From Ascarosepion bandense (Eukaryota > Mollusca > Cephalopoda > Sepiida > Sepiidae): a stretch of DNA of 64,000 bases. Every line of letters starts with the position of its first letter. Position 1 is the first letter of the stretch. The stretch spans positions 134,501-198,500 of the forward strand of contig JBBBDQ010001939.1 in assembly GCA_037127315.1 (NCBI GenBank), read 5' to 3'. This document shows positions 22,611 through 33,646 of the stretch, one piece after another. The notes under the pieces are model-generated. The model was not told where the DNA came from and did no database searches. It was given only the letters and a program-made list of their open reading frames with translations. Both the position numbers and the translations under genes were made by a program.

Positions 22611-22878
22611 CTCATCTCAAAATGCAGGTACAAAAAACAAATTTTAGTACACTACTTAAAAATCATAAATTGATAACAGGTAAAAATGAATGAAAATAAT
22701 TAAAGAAAAACAAGTAAAATAGATAAATCTAAACAACTAAGTAAACTAAGTAAGTGATAAACAAATTACCAAACCATGCCTACCAAAATAACCATTAAAA
22801 TAATACAACAGACTACTCACAATGCATTACCAACCTATATATATATATATATATAAAAAGTTGAGCAAAAACACACCA

Positions 22879-22926
22879 CACATGGCCTGATGATTGCATT
22901 TAGCATGAAACAGACTGTCGCCTGTG
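22879..22926 (+). ncRNA. Hammerhead-ribozyme candidate
   Basis: Core CTGATGA at 22887-22893 and GAAA at 22907-22910. Stem II is TGC with GCA (plus a T-T pair at its base), loop ATTTA. Stem III is ACA with TGT, loop GAC; predicted cleavage is after C22919, the most common cleavage base. Stem I is GGC with GCC, then CACA with TGTG after one bulged T, about 7 bp. The short stem III resembles minimal hammerheads of Penelope-like elements, and a retroelement C-terminal fragment lies 270 bp upstream on the same strand. Confidence 0.65.
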
Positions 22927-22939
22927 CTGAATTCATTGT

Positions 22940-23737
22940 TCACTTTTATATTTACATATGCCCTATCCTTGATATTGAGTACTTTCACCCATACATATGG
23001 CATACCTTAAAACTATATTTTATCATTATATATAAGAAAAAAGTGTGACAAGGTGTGAACATTCTGTTTAAAGTGTAGATTTATTGTTGTTATTGTTATT
23101 AATATTTTTGTATGATATATTAAGTGCCCATAATTTGTGTCACTACATGTGTTTTGAGTCTAAAGTTGACTCTCTTCAGGCAAATAAACTTGTGACTTTA
23201 CATATCGAGATCCATTTGTTTTTCTGATGGCCAAGATATCGTGTATATATAGATAAGTGTTGAACAGGTTAGAAAGTTAATATGCATGCGTATTTGTTGG
23301 TTTTTATTCACACTTGAATGTTAAATCCTTTCTGTCACCTTTCGCTGGCCATAAAAAATTTATATATATACATATATATATATATATAGTTGTTATTATT
23401 ATCATTATTATTATAGCATACTATAGAGCAAAAGCTATTAGGTTTTGGTGTTCAATATTGTTATGGTAATTTACCCATGCACAAATGATAAACTATAAAA
23501 AGCAGCAGTTTCTACTTTGTAGAGAGAGTTCTATTCCAGCAGATAGCTCTGATAGCAGGACCAATACAGTCACACTGGTGATTTTCACATGTTGTATATG
23601 TTTGTCCTACTGTTCTTTGTTAATATTTTTGTTTAACTCAATTCCGTCTTTGTTTTTTTATTTCTGGCCCCTAACCAGGCCACAACAAATTCACCCTCAT
23701 TAAACTGAGGAATTTATACCCATTAGTTTATACCAGC

Positions 23738-23781
<44 letters not shown>

Positions 23782-23875
23782 TTACATAGTATATTGTGTT
23801 AAGTTATAATGATGTTTACTAGTAGAAAGGAATTTTAGCAAGCAGGTTTTTGTCATAAAATATTCAATATAGAGA
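22940..23875. other. AT-rich with (TA)n arrays, no gene
   Basis: The segment near 23036-23080 (AAAAAGTGTGACAAGGTGTG... TTTAAAGTGTA) is related to the fold-back at 56545-56645. (TA)n-rich arrays occur at about 23360-23388 and 23745-23777. No coding feature is supported. Confidence 0.5.
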
Positions 23876-23879
23876 TAGA

Positions 23880-25640
23880 CGAAACACCACTCTCTTGTCT
23901 TGGTGGAGCGCCCATCAAAGGCTAAAGTCGAAGAGATCGGGGTACCACACGTTGGCGTGATCGTATGCGTGTCGGACAGGTAGCCGCGGTCGACTAGTCA
24001 GGCATTAACCGAGATTCAGAATTTTTGTAAAAATTCGGAAAAATGAAGTTCGAAAATGGAATTAAAGTACTTTATTCTTAATTTTGTACCGTTCGCCATC
24101 TATGCAAACCATTTTTGTATGGTTTAGTATGAATTTAAAGAAAAAAAGCAAAAGTTGTTACACAAATTAGGCTCATTCACGTTTTCAGTGGGAATGTCTG
24201 TATGTGTCAGTCGGCGTCTCGAGGTCGGTAAGTTGACGCAAAATGGTGGTACGCTTCACGCTTTCACTGTTGTGCACGTCGTTTCTTTCTTTCTTTCATT
24301 TTCTTTTATTCTTCGCTTACCTGACCTCGCAGTTGCTGTTAACTTTCGCTGACTGTTCGTCATTAGAGTCGTTCCCACCGCCGCAGCGCACCGCCGCAGC
24401 GCACCGCCGATTTTGTCGCTTTCGTCATCGTCATTGTCCTCGTCCTTGCCGCCACTTTCATTGCCGCCTCCGCTGCCTTCGTCATCCGTCGTGTTTTGTG
24501 TGCACAGGCAAGGTGTCGTCGTCTTTATTCGTATGTAAGCTTTTACGTTCGTTCGATCAATCTCTTGCCCTTGTCTGTTCCACTTTGCTTGTCGATGCCG
24601 TCGTACTCGTGGTTAGGGTTAGGGTTAGTCGTCTTCGTCGTTGTTTTCATCTGAGTCGGCTTCCTTCGGAGGAGAACAAATGTCCGCACACAGTTTCTCC
24701 TGGGGTTGCTCACGACAATTTTCAGGGATACAGTTGTCGGCGACTCACCTCCCGGAAAAAAACACTTTTGGCTCATTTCCTCACCGCCTCTGTCGTGCTT
24801 CAGATCTCCCCTTTACCGGTTTACACGTAGAGGGCAATCGTCAATCAGCATGCAGAGGTGAGGTCATTGCTGCCAGTCGCCGGGGATCTTCGCGCATATA
24901 GCCGCCGCTCTGCTTAGCGAAGGAACTGGCAACCCACCCTACCATCTAACGGTTGATGGCCTGAATTCGGATGCTCAAAAACTATTCATCCGTAAACGCA
25001 GTGGCCCGGTCTCTTGCATCAACAGCCGCCGTCCAACACTGTAACACTCTCGTCAAGTTGCGTGATGCGTGGTCCGTAATGCTTCGTCGAGGAAATAGCA
25101 GCATCAGCCGCCGCCACCGCCTTCTTATGCTCATGCTGCCACCGGCGATGTTTTGCACACGCACGCCGAAAGCCTCCAATCCCGTTGCAGTTAGTTGTTG
25201 TTTGTCGGAACCAGGCTGGTCGATATAGTGTCGTTTGCCATCCATAGATCCCGTCGTTAATGCCCAGGCCATCGGCCAGATCGGTAGACAGAGACAAATT
25301 GAGTTTTTTCACACTCACGTTCCGTCGAAGTGCTCACTTCAGTGATCGATACTTGCACCGTTAAGTCCCCGCCTTGCGACTCAGTGTTCGAATCGGACTC
25401 GTTCATTTACATTGTGATCAGGAAATGTGGTGAGTTCGAATGCGTTGTCCGCTAGCGTTTCCGCCTGATCTCTCTCTTTTGCTCTCTTCCCAGGTCACCG
25501 CCATCATTTGCAGCTGGTCTCCGCCTCCTCAGTGAAGATGATCAAACTGTCGTAGTTGGAGTGTCTGTCTGTCTGTCTGTCTGTCTCGGTCCCCGCCGTT
25601 GCCTTCATTGCTGACCACCATGACAACGACTCCTGGCCCC
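23880..25640. other. CpG-rich compositional island
   Basis: About 1.7 kb that is far richer in G+C and CpG than its surroundings, with CCGCCGCAGCGCA repeats (24378-24410), three tandem TTAGGG units (about 24613-24630) and a (TCTG)n run (25562-25588). Several long overlapping open frames exist on both strands (for example 24243-24830 plus, 195 residues). A minus frame near 24620-24265 reads through an acidic stretch GSGGGNESGGKDEDNDDDES. Mutual overlap, no recognisable domain and the base composition argue that these are by-products. It could be a CpG island with a promoter, a nested gene's 5' end or an unrecognised element. GTGAGTTCG near 25430 and a pyrimidine tract ending CCCAG near 25494 look like splice sites. 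Confidence 0.7.
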
Positions 25641-25653
25641 TATAAAACTAATA

Positions 25654-25852
25654 CAGAGGAGTTTTTCACTTAACTGAGCAGAGTTATACCAACTTCAAAA
25701 TTTTGTGAAGGTGTTATTGTGATGTCTTCACTTCTGAGGGCTTTTGCTTCCTCTTTGCAAAAGCCTTGAGAAGTGAAGACGCCAAAATGATACCTTCACA
25801 AAACTTCAAATTCAACATAACTCTGCTCTGTTAAGTGACAAACTCCTCTGCA
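25654..25852. repeat. Fold-back element (MITE-like family F)
   Basis: The arms begin CAGAGGAGTTTTTCACTTAA and end TTAAGTGACAAACTCCTCTG. About 90-bp arms flank a short centre (TTCCTCTTT). A related, shorter palindrome is at 33485-33615 with TTTGTCA...TTAGCAGGTTCATG arms. Shared terminal sequence in two places suggests a non-autonomous DNA transposon family. Target duplication (possibly TA) is not certain. (TA)n follows immediately. Confidence 0.8.
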
Positions 25853-26454
25853 TTATATATATATATATATATTAATCCAGGTAAAGAGAACCAACAGTTT
25901 TACAATTCTGAGTTCTCTCGCATATACTTTTTTTAAAAAGTGCTCAATACAATAAAAAGTACCTGGATTTATATCGCTCCCAAGAAGGTAGACCACTGTA
26001 TACATTTATTTTTTAACAAAATAATATATATATAAAAAATGTATATATATATATATATATTAGAATAAATAAGAAGCTTAACTTCTGATTTTGTTTTGCA
26101 AACATAGATTTGATGATTAAGATACGATAAATCTATTGAATTTGTTAATAGATATCACAGAAATGCATGAATCAAGCTTTTACATGTATTATTATTGATT
26201 TACACATATATTTAAATATTTTATGTACATTTTAAGATAACATCACTTGAGGTAAAAGGTATTTTATTTAATGCAGATGGTTTCTTTTGTTTAATAATGT
26301 GTTCTACAATTTTGAGCCATTCTTTGCAGTGATTACTGTATTGTATTTTGATATTATCTACTTCTATTTAACCATTAGACAGTATCACTTTGAACCAATT
26401 TGACTTCCAGCACTATCTAAAGAATTAATGGATGTTTTTTAATCTGACACTTAT

Positions 26455-26705
26455 TACTTCAATTGTTATGTTTAGTAGATACCTGTATTTGAGTTGATGC
26501 TATGTTTATTTTAAATAGTATTTGTCTACCAGGATAATATATACTCAAGAAAACTTGAAGAAAATGTGCCCTCCAACCATAAACACTAACTTTTGAAAAT
26601 GCAGTCCAGTAAACAAAACAAATACTGTTCAAAATAATAAGAATGTCTACTCAAATACAGGTATCCATTAAAAACATTACTAGAACTCAAAAAAAATAAA
26701 AATAT
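26455..26705. mobile_element. SINE family T1 tail fragments
   Basis: GTCTACTCAAATACAGGTATCCATTAAAAA (26645-26674) is the T1 tail. GATACCTGTATTTGAGTTGA near 26480 is the same tail on the opposite strand, so two fragments face each other. No promoter part remains. Confidence 0.6.
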
Positions 26706-26966
26706 GTTGGGCTGTAGCCAGCAAAATTTTGTCTATTACACTATTAACTCCCAGTTTTGATAAGTGAGGCAATTGAAAATATTTGATAGGGGGAGGACAA
26801 TAAAATGAGCACTTTGAACAATTTATCCACAATTCTCAATGTGATATATAACATTTAATTCCAAAATTGGAAAAATACAATAAAAAAAAAATTAAACCAA
26901 CAGAGACCTTATCATTTTGAATTGAACAAAATTTGTTTGTATGAATTCTTACTGCCTAAATATAAG

Positions 26967-27004
<38 letters not shown>

Positions 27005-27114
27005 GCCGTGTAGGTATAGAAGAATCCAAAGAAGTATCATGTATATAAAGTGCTAGGATAACTATCTAGGAGAACTCTAAATATATATGTATATAAATAC
27101 ATATAGAGCAAATA

Positions 27115-27197
27115 TAACAAAAATTAGGGCAGACATGTAAAACATTAAGGCCTATACTTCCGATTTACCATGAAATAACGTGTCTGCCTTAATTTTT

Positions 27198-27236
<39 letters not shown>
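27115..27236. repeat. Small fold-back plus (TA)n array
   Basis: AAAAATTAGGGCAGACATGT on the left mirrors ACGTGTCTGCCTTAATTTTT on the right, about 20-bp arms, followed at once by (TA)n. The right half equals the dispersed block at 6595-6660, where the left arm is missing. Confidence 0.8.
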
Positions 27237-27239
27237 CAT

Positions 27240-30000
27240 GTGTGTGTTCTCATTGTAAATTCATGTTTATGGAAGAGAGTAATAAAAAAAAAAATAGTTT
27301 TCTTCTTCCATTGATTATGAAGACAGCTTATTGCTGCTATGTTTCAATGATATATAGGGTCTCTATTGGATGATGTTTCTATGTGAGAGACATGAAGGTG
27401 AGAGTGTAAATCAATTATTTACGAAGCCGTAAGGGAGCAATCCATTATTCAAGCAGATTAAATTGTGAAGAAATGAAAATGAAAAACTTAAATCAAAAGA
27501 AACAGTTATTAAGATGGCAACAGCCGTCAAAGGCATGAATATAAATTCTACAAGCTTAAGTGACAAGGCATTTCCAGAACCAAATATGAAACTCACTTGA
27601 TTAAAAAAGATGTAAAAAAAAAAAAAAAAAAAAAAAGCAAATACATCATTTTAAAGCATTTTTATCATTTAATGGGAAGCAAAAGAATGAAAGTCTGAGT
27701 TCATCATGTTTCTATTTGATCTTCCATTTCTTGTTTCATGTTAAAACAACAACAACAAAAAAAGACATACAAATATTTGAATGCAAGAAATTTGGAAAAA
27801 TAAATAAAAATTCCAAGAACAAATGAAGTAACCCAGAACAAAGCCAAAGTAAAATAAGAAGTTGAGTAGATTTAATTGTCAAGTCATATATTTATGGGTG
27901 AATGAAAAGTAAGATGCTAATGCAAAAGGCTGAGGAGACATTTTATGAATGTTGGCATATACTATGAAAGCAAAAAAAATGTAAACAATTATAGAAAATA
28001 CAGTCAAACTCACTTGAGAATAGAAAATAAACATGGGTCACATAAAAATCAAGGTTTGAATAAATAATTTTCACCAAAATGTTTATCAGAAAAATCTATA
28101 CTATATTAAGAAAAGTGTCAATCCGTCACGATTCAACTGGTAATAAAATATGCAGCATTTCCTTCATTAATAACATATACTGTATTTCTTTCAGTAATTT
28201 GATTTAATTTAAAGTAAAACATAAAATTGAAAAATAAATCTTATAAGTTAATAGGTAAAATATTTTTAGGGCAGAGGGTATACGTTTTGTGCCTATTGGT
28301 CAAGTGGGGTGGGGTTACTTGTAATCTTCAAAAGAAAGAGAACACAAAATTAACTGACCCCTCACATTACATCTAAAAATCACAATTTTACCAAAATTAA
28401 TATAGTTTTAACCTTTAAGGGACCAATGTTCCACTAATGGAACAAAATTTAAGACATTTTATGATAACAGATTATTAATTGTATTTTAACACTTTATATT
28501 ATTGTATATTGTAATTCAATAATACTTTTAATCATTTCACCCCAAACAATACAATAAAACCACAAAGATGCAAAGAGTTTCTAAGTATAAGGGAATATGA
28601 GAAAAAGAAAACATTATTAAGAAGAGAGGACAATAAAAGAACGGGAATTGAAAAGATAATAATTGATATGAAATATAAATTTTCAAAGATCAAACTTGAC
28701 TAGAAAGCAAGAAGCCTACCTAGCATTGAATTTACAATTACATCATGGCCATTTCAATTGTAAAATAATGAAACCTTACTACTATGAAAGCTCATAAGAA
28801 CAATTACCATGAAAATATTTATAGAAAAAGTACAGGAAAGCTACATTATGGCAGTGGGAAAGTAACTGAAGCTGAGATGCCAGGTCAGGACCAATAATAT
28901 TGCAGATTCTTCTTTGTATTTTATCAAGAATATCTAAATATATAACAGAAGACCAGATGTGACATCAATATTTATTTTTCATCTATATTATTGATAAAGT
29001 AATAAAAATTAAAGCTTAGTTGGTACCAAAAAAAAATGTCTTCAAATATATTCCACTAGTGGAACAATAGGTACTGAAAGGTGAACTTTGTAGAAACACT
29101 AAAATATATCTAAATTTTCGTCAGATATTAACTAGTTCTGTTTTTACTTTGAAAAGATCAATGATATTATTCAAGATTTTGTTTTCTTACTCAATAAAAC
29201 AGAAGATGGCTATAATTTCTTTTGCAAAAATTAAAAATAAAAATTTACCTGTTGTCGTTTTTGTTTATTCATTCTTCTATTTGATATAATCTTTTGTTCG
29301 TCATTAAAATGCTGATTCATCTGAATGAAACTTTTGTTACTGAAGTAGAATTTCGTATTAAAAGAAATCCTATTTGCCCTCAAACAATAGCAAATAATTA
29401 CACACACGTACATCTAAAGTATAAAGGATAACAATTGTTGTCATAGCAATCAGACACAGAACACAGATTACAAGACAGACAGATAGGGAAATATAGAAAA
29501 ATAAAATGGATGAAATGAGAAAGACGATAATAGAAAAAGGAGAAATGAATATTAGTCATTTTTTTTCTTTAAATTCTATTTTGAGAGATGTTTCTATTTA
29601 AAAAATACTCAATATTTGGGAGAGATTTTGAGAAATATTTCTATTTAAAAAATATTCAATATTTGGGAGGGAAGGGGAAATAAAAAATTAATAGTAATAT
29701 CACTGAAGTGAAATGTAAATATTCTCTCTGTTATATTAGATAATCACACTATTTGTGCATTACGGTTGAAAAGTTCCTGAAAATAATGTTTCAAGAATCA
29801 AAAAATTGTCTTCATACCAACATCTGAAGAGGACCTGCTAAGCTTTGAAATTGGAATTGAAACTCCTGGATTTTACCTGACCACAAATTATCTACTACCA
29901 TATTTACAACTATATCACTGACCAAATATTGCAGGAGCTAGAAAATTTCACAACCAAACAAAGACAGGATTCAAAAATACAGTTTGATATTTGGTTACAT
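27240..30000. other. AT-rich intronic sequence with minor repeats
   Basis: No gene. It contains a poly-A run near 27615, a SINE family L tail fragment on the minus strand at about 28530-28625 (CATTTCACCCCAAACAATAC on plus) and a 47-bp tandem duplication at 29579-29673 (unit with TTCTATTTAAAAAATA and CAATATTTGGGAG). Confidence 0.55.
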
Positions 30001-30270
30001 CATCAAATTTTAGGAAATGGATTAGAGTGATGACTTTTCAGCACCTTCTGTTGCATACATGCATGTGTGAGTGTGTTTAAATATTATTATATTTTTAATA
30101 AAATCTAATGTGGTAAGAATTTCAGTTTGAAAGTTATGATTACTATTTATTCTGAGGAGTATAAATATATAAGATCTGAAAATAATTTCAATTGATTTAC
30201 CAAATATCTGGCCCTGGTGATCAATAAGATTTGGCACTTTGAGATCAATAAGATAGGTCATTTGAACTTT

Positions 30271-30319
<49 letters not shown>

Positions 30320-30359
30320 TCTGTTTTCTTTTAAGAAAAACTTTAAACACCGGTCATAT

Positions 30360-30426
30360 TTCCGTAATAAATTTATTTCAGTCAATAATTGTTGTTGCCA
30401 ACAATCACCGACTTCATCAGACGGAA
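30360..30426 (-). ncRNA. Hammerhead-ribozyme candidate, best fold
   Basis: On the minus strand, stem I is TTCCGT with ACGGAA (6 perfect pairs; plus 30421-30426 with 30360-30365). CTGATGA is plus 30420-30414. Stem II is AGTC with GACT plus an inner ATTGTTGGCAACAAC hairpin, followed by GAAA (plus 30379-30376). Stem III is ATA with TAT around AATT, and the predicted cleavage base is the T at plus 30366. Every invariant core base is present and all three helices form. Its surroundings are (TA)n arrays and fold-back repeats; no Penelope coding sequence is adjacent. Confidence 0.7.
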
Positions 30427-30475
30427 GGCCCTATTCGACTTGTTTCATGTCGTATTACTACGGAATGAAAGTTCA

Positions 30476-30520
<45 letters not shown>

Positions 30521-30521
<1 letters not shown>

Positions 30522-30661
30522 TATCCTACATCTATGGCACAACTTGGGGTTTCATGTATTATGCAATTATCAGGTGCACATTTTTAAACCGTCAGTTTAA
30601 AATATGCACCTGATGATTGCATAACTCATGAAACTCCAAGTCATGCAATAGACGTAAGATA

Positions 30662-30662
<1 letters not shown>
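30521..30662. repeat. Fold-back repeat between (TA)n arrays
   Basis: The left arm TTATCCTACATCTATGGCAC through TTTTTAAAC mirrors GTTTAAAATATGCACCTGATG through ACGTAAGATAA, with several mismatches. (TA)n arrays flank both sides (30477-30517 and 30665-30712). The right arm carries a hammerhead-like core on the plus strand. Confidence 0.85.
30605..30647 (+). ncRNA. Hammerhead-like motif in fold-back
   Basis: CTGATGA (30610-30616), GAAA (30630-30633), stem III ACT with AGT, cleavage base C30642. Stem I is TGCA with TGCA after a C-A mismatch, the same mismatch position as at 9816/9867. Stem II pairs poorly (T-A, G-C only). The left arm's mirror has CTGATAA. Probably a decayed relative of the better motifs. 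Confidence 0.4.
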
Positions 30663-30715
<53 letters not shown>

Positions 30716-30854
30716 CAGCTCTGTTTATACATTGGGGTACTGTTTTATTAACACCTGAATAATAATACTATACATATGTGCGCCCTCATATGTATATTTA
30801 TTAATTCACATTACCATATATATATATATATATATATATATTACAGAAAAACTG

Positions 30855-31105
30855 AACATTAATTTTAATCAATACTTGTATTTAAGCAGATATTCTACTT
30901 TTAATCAAACAGTATATTTATTTCTACTGGCCTGATTATTTACAATAAATTTTGTTACGAAAACGTGTGTCATTTGGCAGGATTTGAACCTGCAACCCCT
31001 ATCAACACAGAGGAAGCTACTAATTGACCTGGTATGTCTTAGATCACTGAACCACAAATGATTCAACAGTCTAATTGAAGTCAAATCAAGCCTTATATAA
31101 CACAA
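30855..31105 (-). mobile_element. tRNA-derived SINE family T1, fairly complete
   Basis: Minus strand: an A-box-like TGGTTCAGTGATCTAAGACA and a B-box-like GGTTGCAGGTTCAAATCCTG about 50 bp apart, then CCAAATGACACACGTTTTCG. The shared tail follows: GTAAATAATCAGGCCAGTAG, then GTATTGATTAAAATTAATG. This is the clearest T1 copy for defining the family. (TA)n adjoins the 3' end. Confidence 0.85.
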
Positions 31106-31673
31106 CTTTTGCATTCAAATTTTACTTTTAACTGCAATATTTTAAGTAAGAAATTTCTTATTTTTTACTTCACAAGAATATCTTGTCCTTTACTTTTCCA
31201 GGTTTAATAACTTGTCCTGTTCTTTTCCCGGTTTAATATAATTTTAAGAATATTACTTTTCATGTGTGCGTTTTTTCATATAATTCATTTTATCAGGCAA
31301 TGCTATTAATTTAATAAAAATTTAATGCTGAAAAACGCATTCAAAAATATTAAAAAGAAAAAATTTTAGATGTAATTGATTAAAAAAAAAAACAATAAAA
31401 AAATTATTTATAATCAATTCTGATAAGTAATAAGCAAAGTTTGATTGACAACAATGATAAAAGATACCATAAGAATTTAAATGTTGAAAACCACATGCAA
31501 AAATATTAAACAGAAAAATTGTTATAAAGAATAAGATTTATTATTAGAAGTGTTAGTCACTCACTTATGTACTTTTGTAGTTAGTCTCTCTTTTCGGACA
31601 TCACATATTTTGATGTAACTTTTTTCTACTGAACCAAAATTCAAAAACTGATTTTTAAAATGTAGCTAACAAG

Positions 31674-31733
31674 GTTTGGTTTGGTTTGGTCTGGTTTGGT
31701 TTGGTTTGGTTTGGTTTGGTTTGGTCTGGTTTA
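31674..31733. repeat. (TTTGG)n pentanucleotide array
   Basis: About 12 units with occasional TCTGG variants. Confidence 0.95.
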
Positions 31734-31847
31734 AGTTTAACGACCCAACAACCATTTTGGTCATTTAAGAGTCAGTCTTTGAAGATTGGGATCACATTTT
31801 TTTTTTTAATATGGTTCAATTGTCTTATCAAAAATAATTTGTTGATA

Positions 31848-32050
31848 ATAAATTTTTCATTCAAAAAAGTTTTGTTGGTAATATAAATTTTCATTCAAAA
31901 AAGTTTTGTTGGTAATATATTTTTCATTGAAAAAAGTTTTGTTGGTAATATATTTTTTATTCCAAAATGTTTTATTGGTTATATATTTTTCATTCCAAAA
32001 TGTTTTGTTGGTAATATCTTTCATTAAAAAATGTTTTGTTGGTAAATACT
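31848..32050. repeat. About 33-bp minisatellite, 6 diverged copies
   Basis: Units contain TTTTCATTCAAAAAAGTTTTG and TTGGTAATATA. Copies diverge from left to right. Confidence 0.9.
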
Positions 32051-32054
32051 TTTA

Positions 32055-32260
32055 TAGCATTTTGACCCTGGTTTAGGGGTTAACTATTTACCCATAGCTG
32101 GGACCCTAGCAGGTGCTTCCACTGCAGGTCAGGATGGACCTGGGAACAGCAGCAATTAAGAGGTTGTTTCATGCTCCTCATAACCTCCTAATCAGAGGCC
32201 TTGCTGCCGGATGCAGTTTACGGTCATACCCAGGACCAGCTAACAAGGTGTCTTATATAA
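32055..32260. other. GC-richer segment, unidentified repeat
   Basis: Holds AGCTGGGACCCTAGCAGGTG, CAGGATGGACCTGGGAACAG and GGCCTTGCTGCCGGATGCAG. It stands out from AT-rich flanks, but I recognise neither a protein nor a SINE promoter. Confidence 0.35.
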
Positions 32261-32264
32261 CACT

Positions 32265-33190
32265 GTAAACTGTTTGAAATTTGGTTGAGAACTGAAATAG
32301 TGTTGAAGCTTCTAAAGCTGTCTAGATTCACTCAATGTTAGACTTAAGAATATATTCAACCGCTGCTATGGTTGAATGATAATACACTGCAAAAAATAAA
32401 AACTGAATTTTAATAACTACAGAATCTCAGTTCCATTTATGGTAAAGAAATAATCTTTAGTTTGTACTGCTTATCAGCTTCTTCAGATACTTTTTCAACA
32501 TTTTGTCACTTTATTTAAAACAATGCTTCTTTCCTGTTTCATTTCAAAATTCATTTTCTTTTCTATCAACTGTAATTATTAAATAGTGTCTATTATCTTG
32601 ACATAACATTTCTTCCATTATAATGATGATGATGATGATGACATACCATTTGAAATTAACAATAATGGTCTCCAGTGAATATTCATAGACAATAGAATTT
32701 TTGCTTTCTTCTAAATATCAATTTAACATATGATAAATACTCAATTAATTAAGTATATATTCTCATGAGATATTATGAGTTTATTTTATATTTTTATATA
32801 TTTATTAACCCTTAAAATTCCCATTCTTATAAAAACTCATAAGATTAATAGTTAAACTTTTAAAAATTGATTGTGAAAGCATACTTGGAGGCATAATGTT
32901 TCCATGCTGTAAAATGCTTTATGTTAATATTTTTATTAGATATTTTGCCTTAAGTAAAAACATTTAAAGATATTGGCTTTTCCATTTGATTATCTTTGAC
33001 AATTAAAATGGTTGCATATTTAAATTAAAAAAAATTTCAAATTTTAAGAAAAATATTGATTATGAGTATTTTTCATTTTTCTCTGCATTTTTGGATTTTA
33101 TTCTAGCACAGAACTTATATCGATTCCAAATATCAATTAATGTGGGTAGTTTTTTTTAAATATTTGTTGTTGCAACCTTTAAAAAAGCTT
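32265..33190. other. AT-rich, no gene recognised
   Basis: A short GAT run near 32622-32640; otherwise nothing supported. Confidence 0.5.
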
Positions 33191-33198
33191 CAGTTATT

Positions 33199-33249
<51 letters not shown>

Positions 33250-33256
<7 letters not shown>

Positions 33257-33320
33257 TTCACATTTACTTAAAATGAGATGTCAGTGTATTTTCATTTTTG
33301 CATAATTTAGAAGAAAACTT
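33250..33320 (+). mobile_element. 3' tail fragment of the 60.5-61.2 kb transposon family
   Basis: AAAATGAGATGTCAGTGTAT and GCATAATTTAGAAGAAAACT match AAAATGAGATGTCAATGTTA and ATAACTTAGACGACAATT at about 61173-61222. It sits between (TA)n and (GT)n arrays. Confidence 0.6.
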
Positions 33321-33484
33321 GTGTGTGTGTGTGTGTGTCTGTATATAGTGTTTACTTGTGATAATGTTTAGCAACAATGTTTCTTCAGTGATTTTACTAA
33401 AAAATGTATTTTAGTTAGTGGTTTTTTGGGGGGTTTTTTTGTAAAGTGCTCGATATTAAGGTGAAAATAAAGTGTTGATAAGCA

Positions 33485-33615
33485 TAAAGTTTGTCATTTT
33501 GACTTAGCAGGTTCATGTTGATTTTGAATTTTCATGAGATCATGATGGTGTTCTTATAAAAATTCAAAGTCAACATGAATCTGCTCAGTTAAGGTGACAA
33601 ATTCTTTGTGCTTTT
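33485..33615. repeat. Fold-back element (family F, short copy)
   Basis: GTTTGTCATTTTGACTTAGC on the left and CTCAGTTAAGGTGACAAATT on the right are imperfect reverse complements, as are TTCATGTTGATTTTGAATTT and its partner. Arms are about 55 bp. Terminal sequences resemble those at 25654-25852. Confidence 0.8.
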
Positions 33616-33646
33616 ATATATAAATGTGTGTGTGTGTGTGTGTGTG

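Noticed and set aside
24243..24830. 195-residue plus-strand frame in the CpG-rich block
   Set aside because: Low-complexity S/L/F/R-rich peptide with overlapping open frames on both strands. The openness follows from base composition; no domain seen.
24982..25318. Two overlapping minus-strand frames of 96 and 99 residues
   Set aside because: They overlap each other and a plus frame; no recognisable motif.
30970..31060. tRNA gene
   Set aside because: A- and B-box-like segments exist but no cloverleaf with a proper acceptor stem, and the SINE tail follows. Same for 4188, 15205, 36500, 52540, 59240 and 61866.
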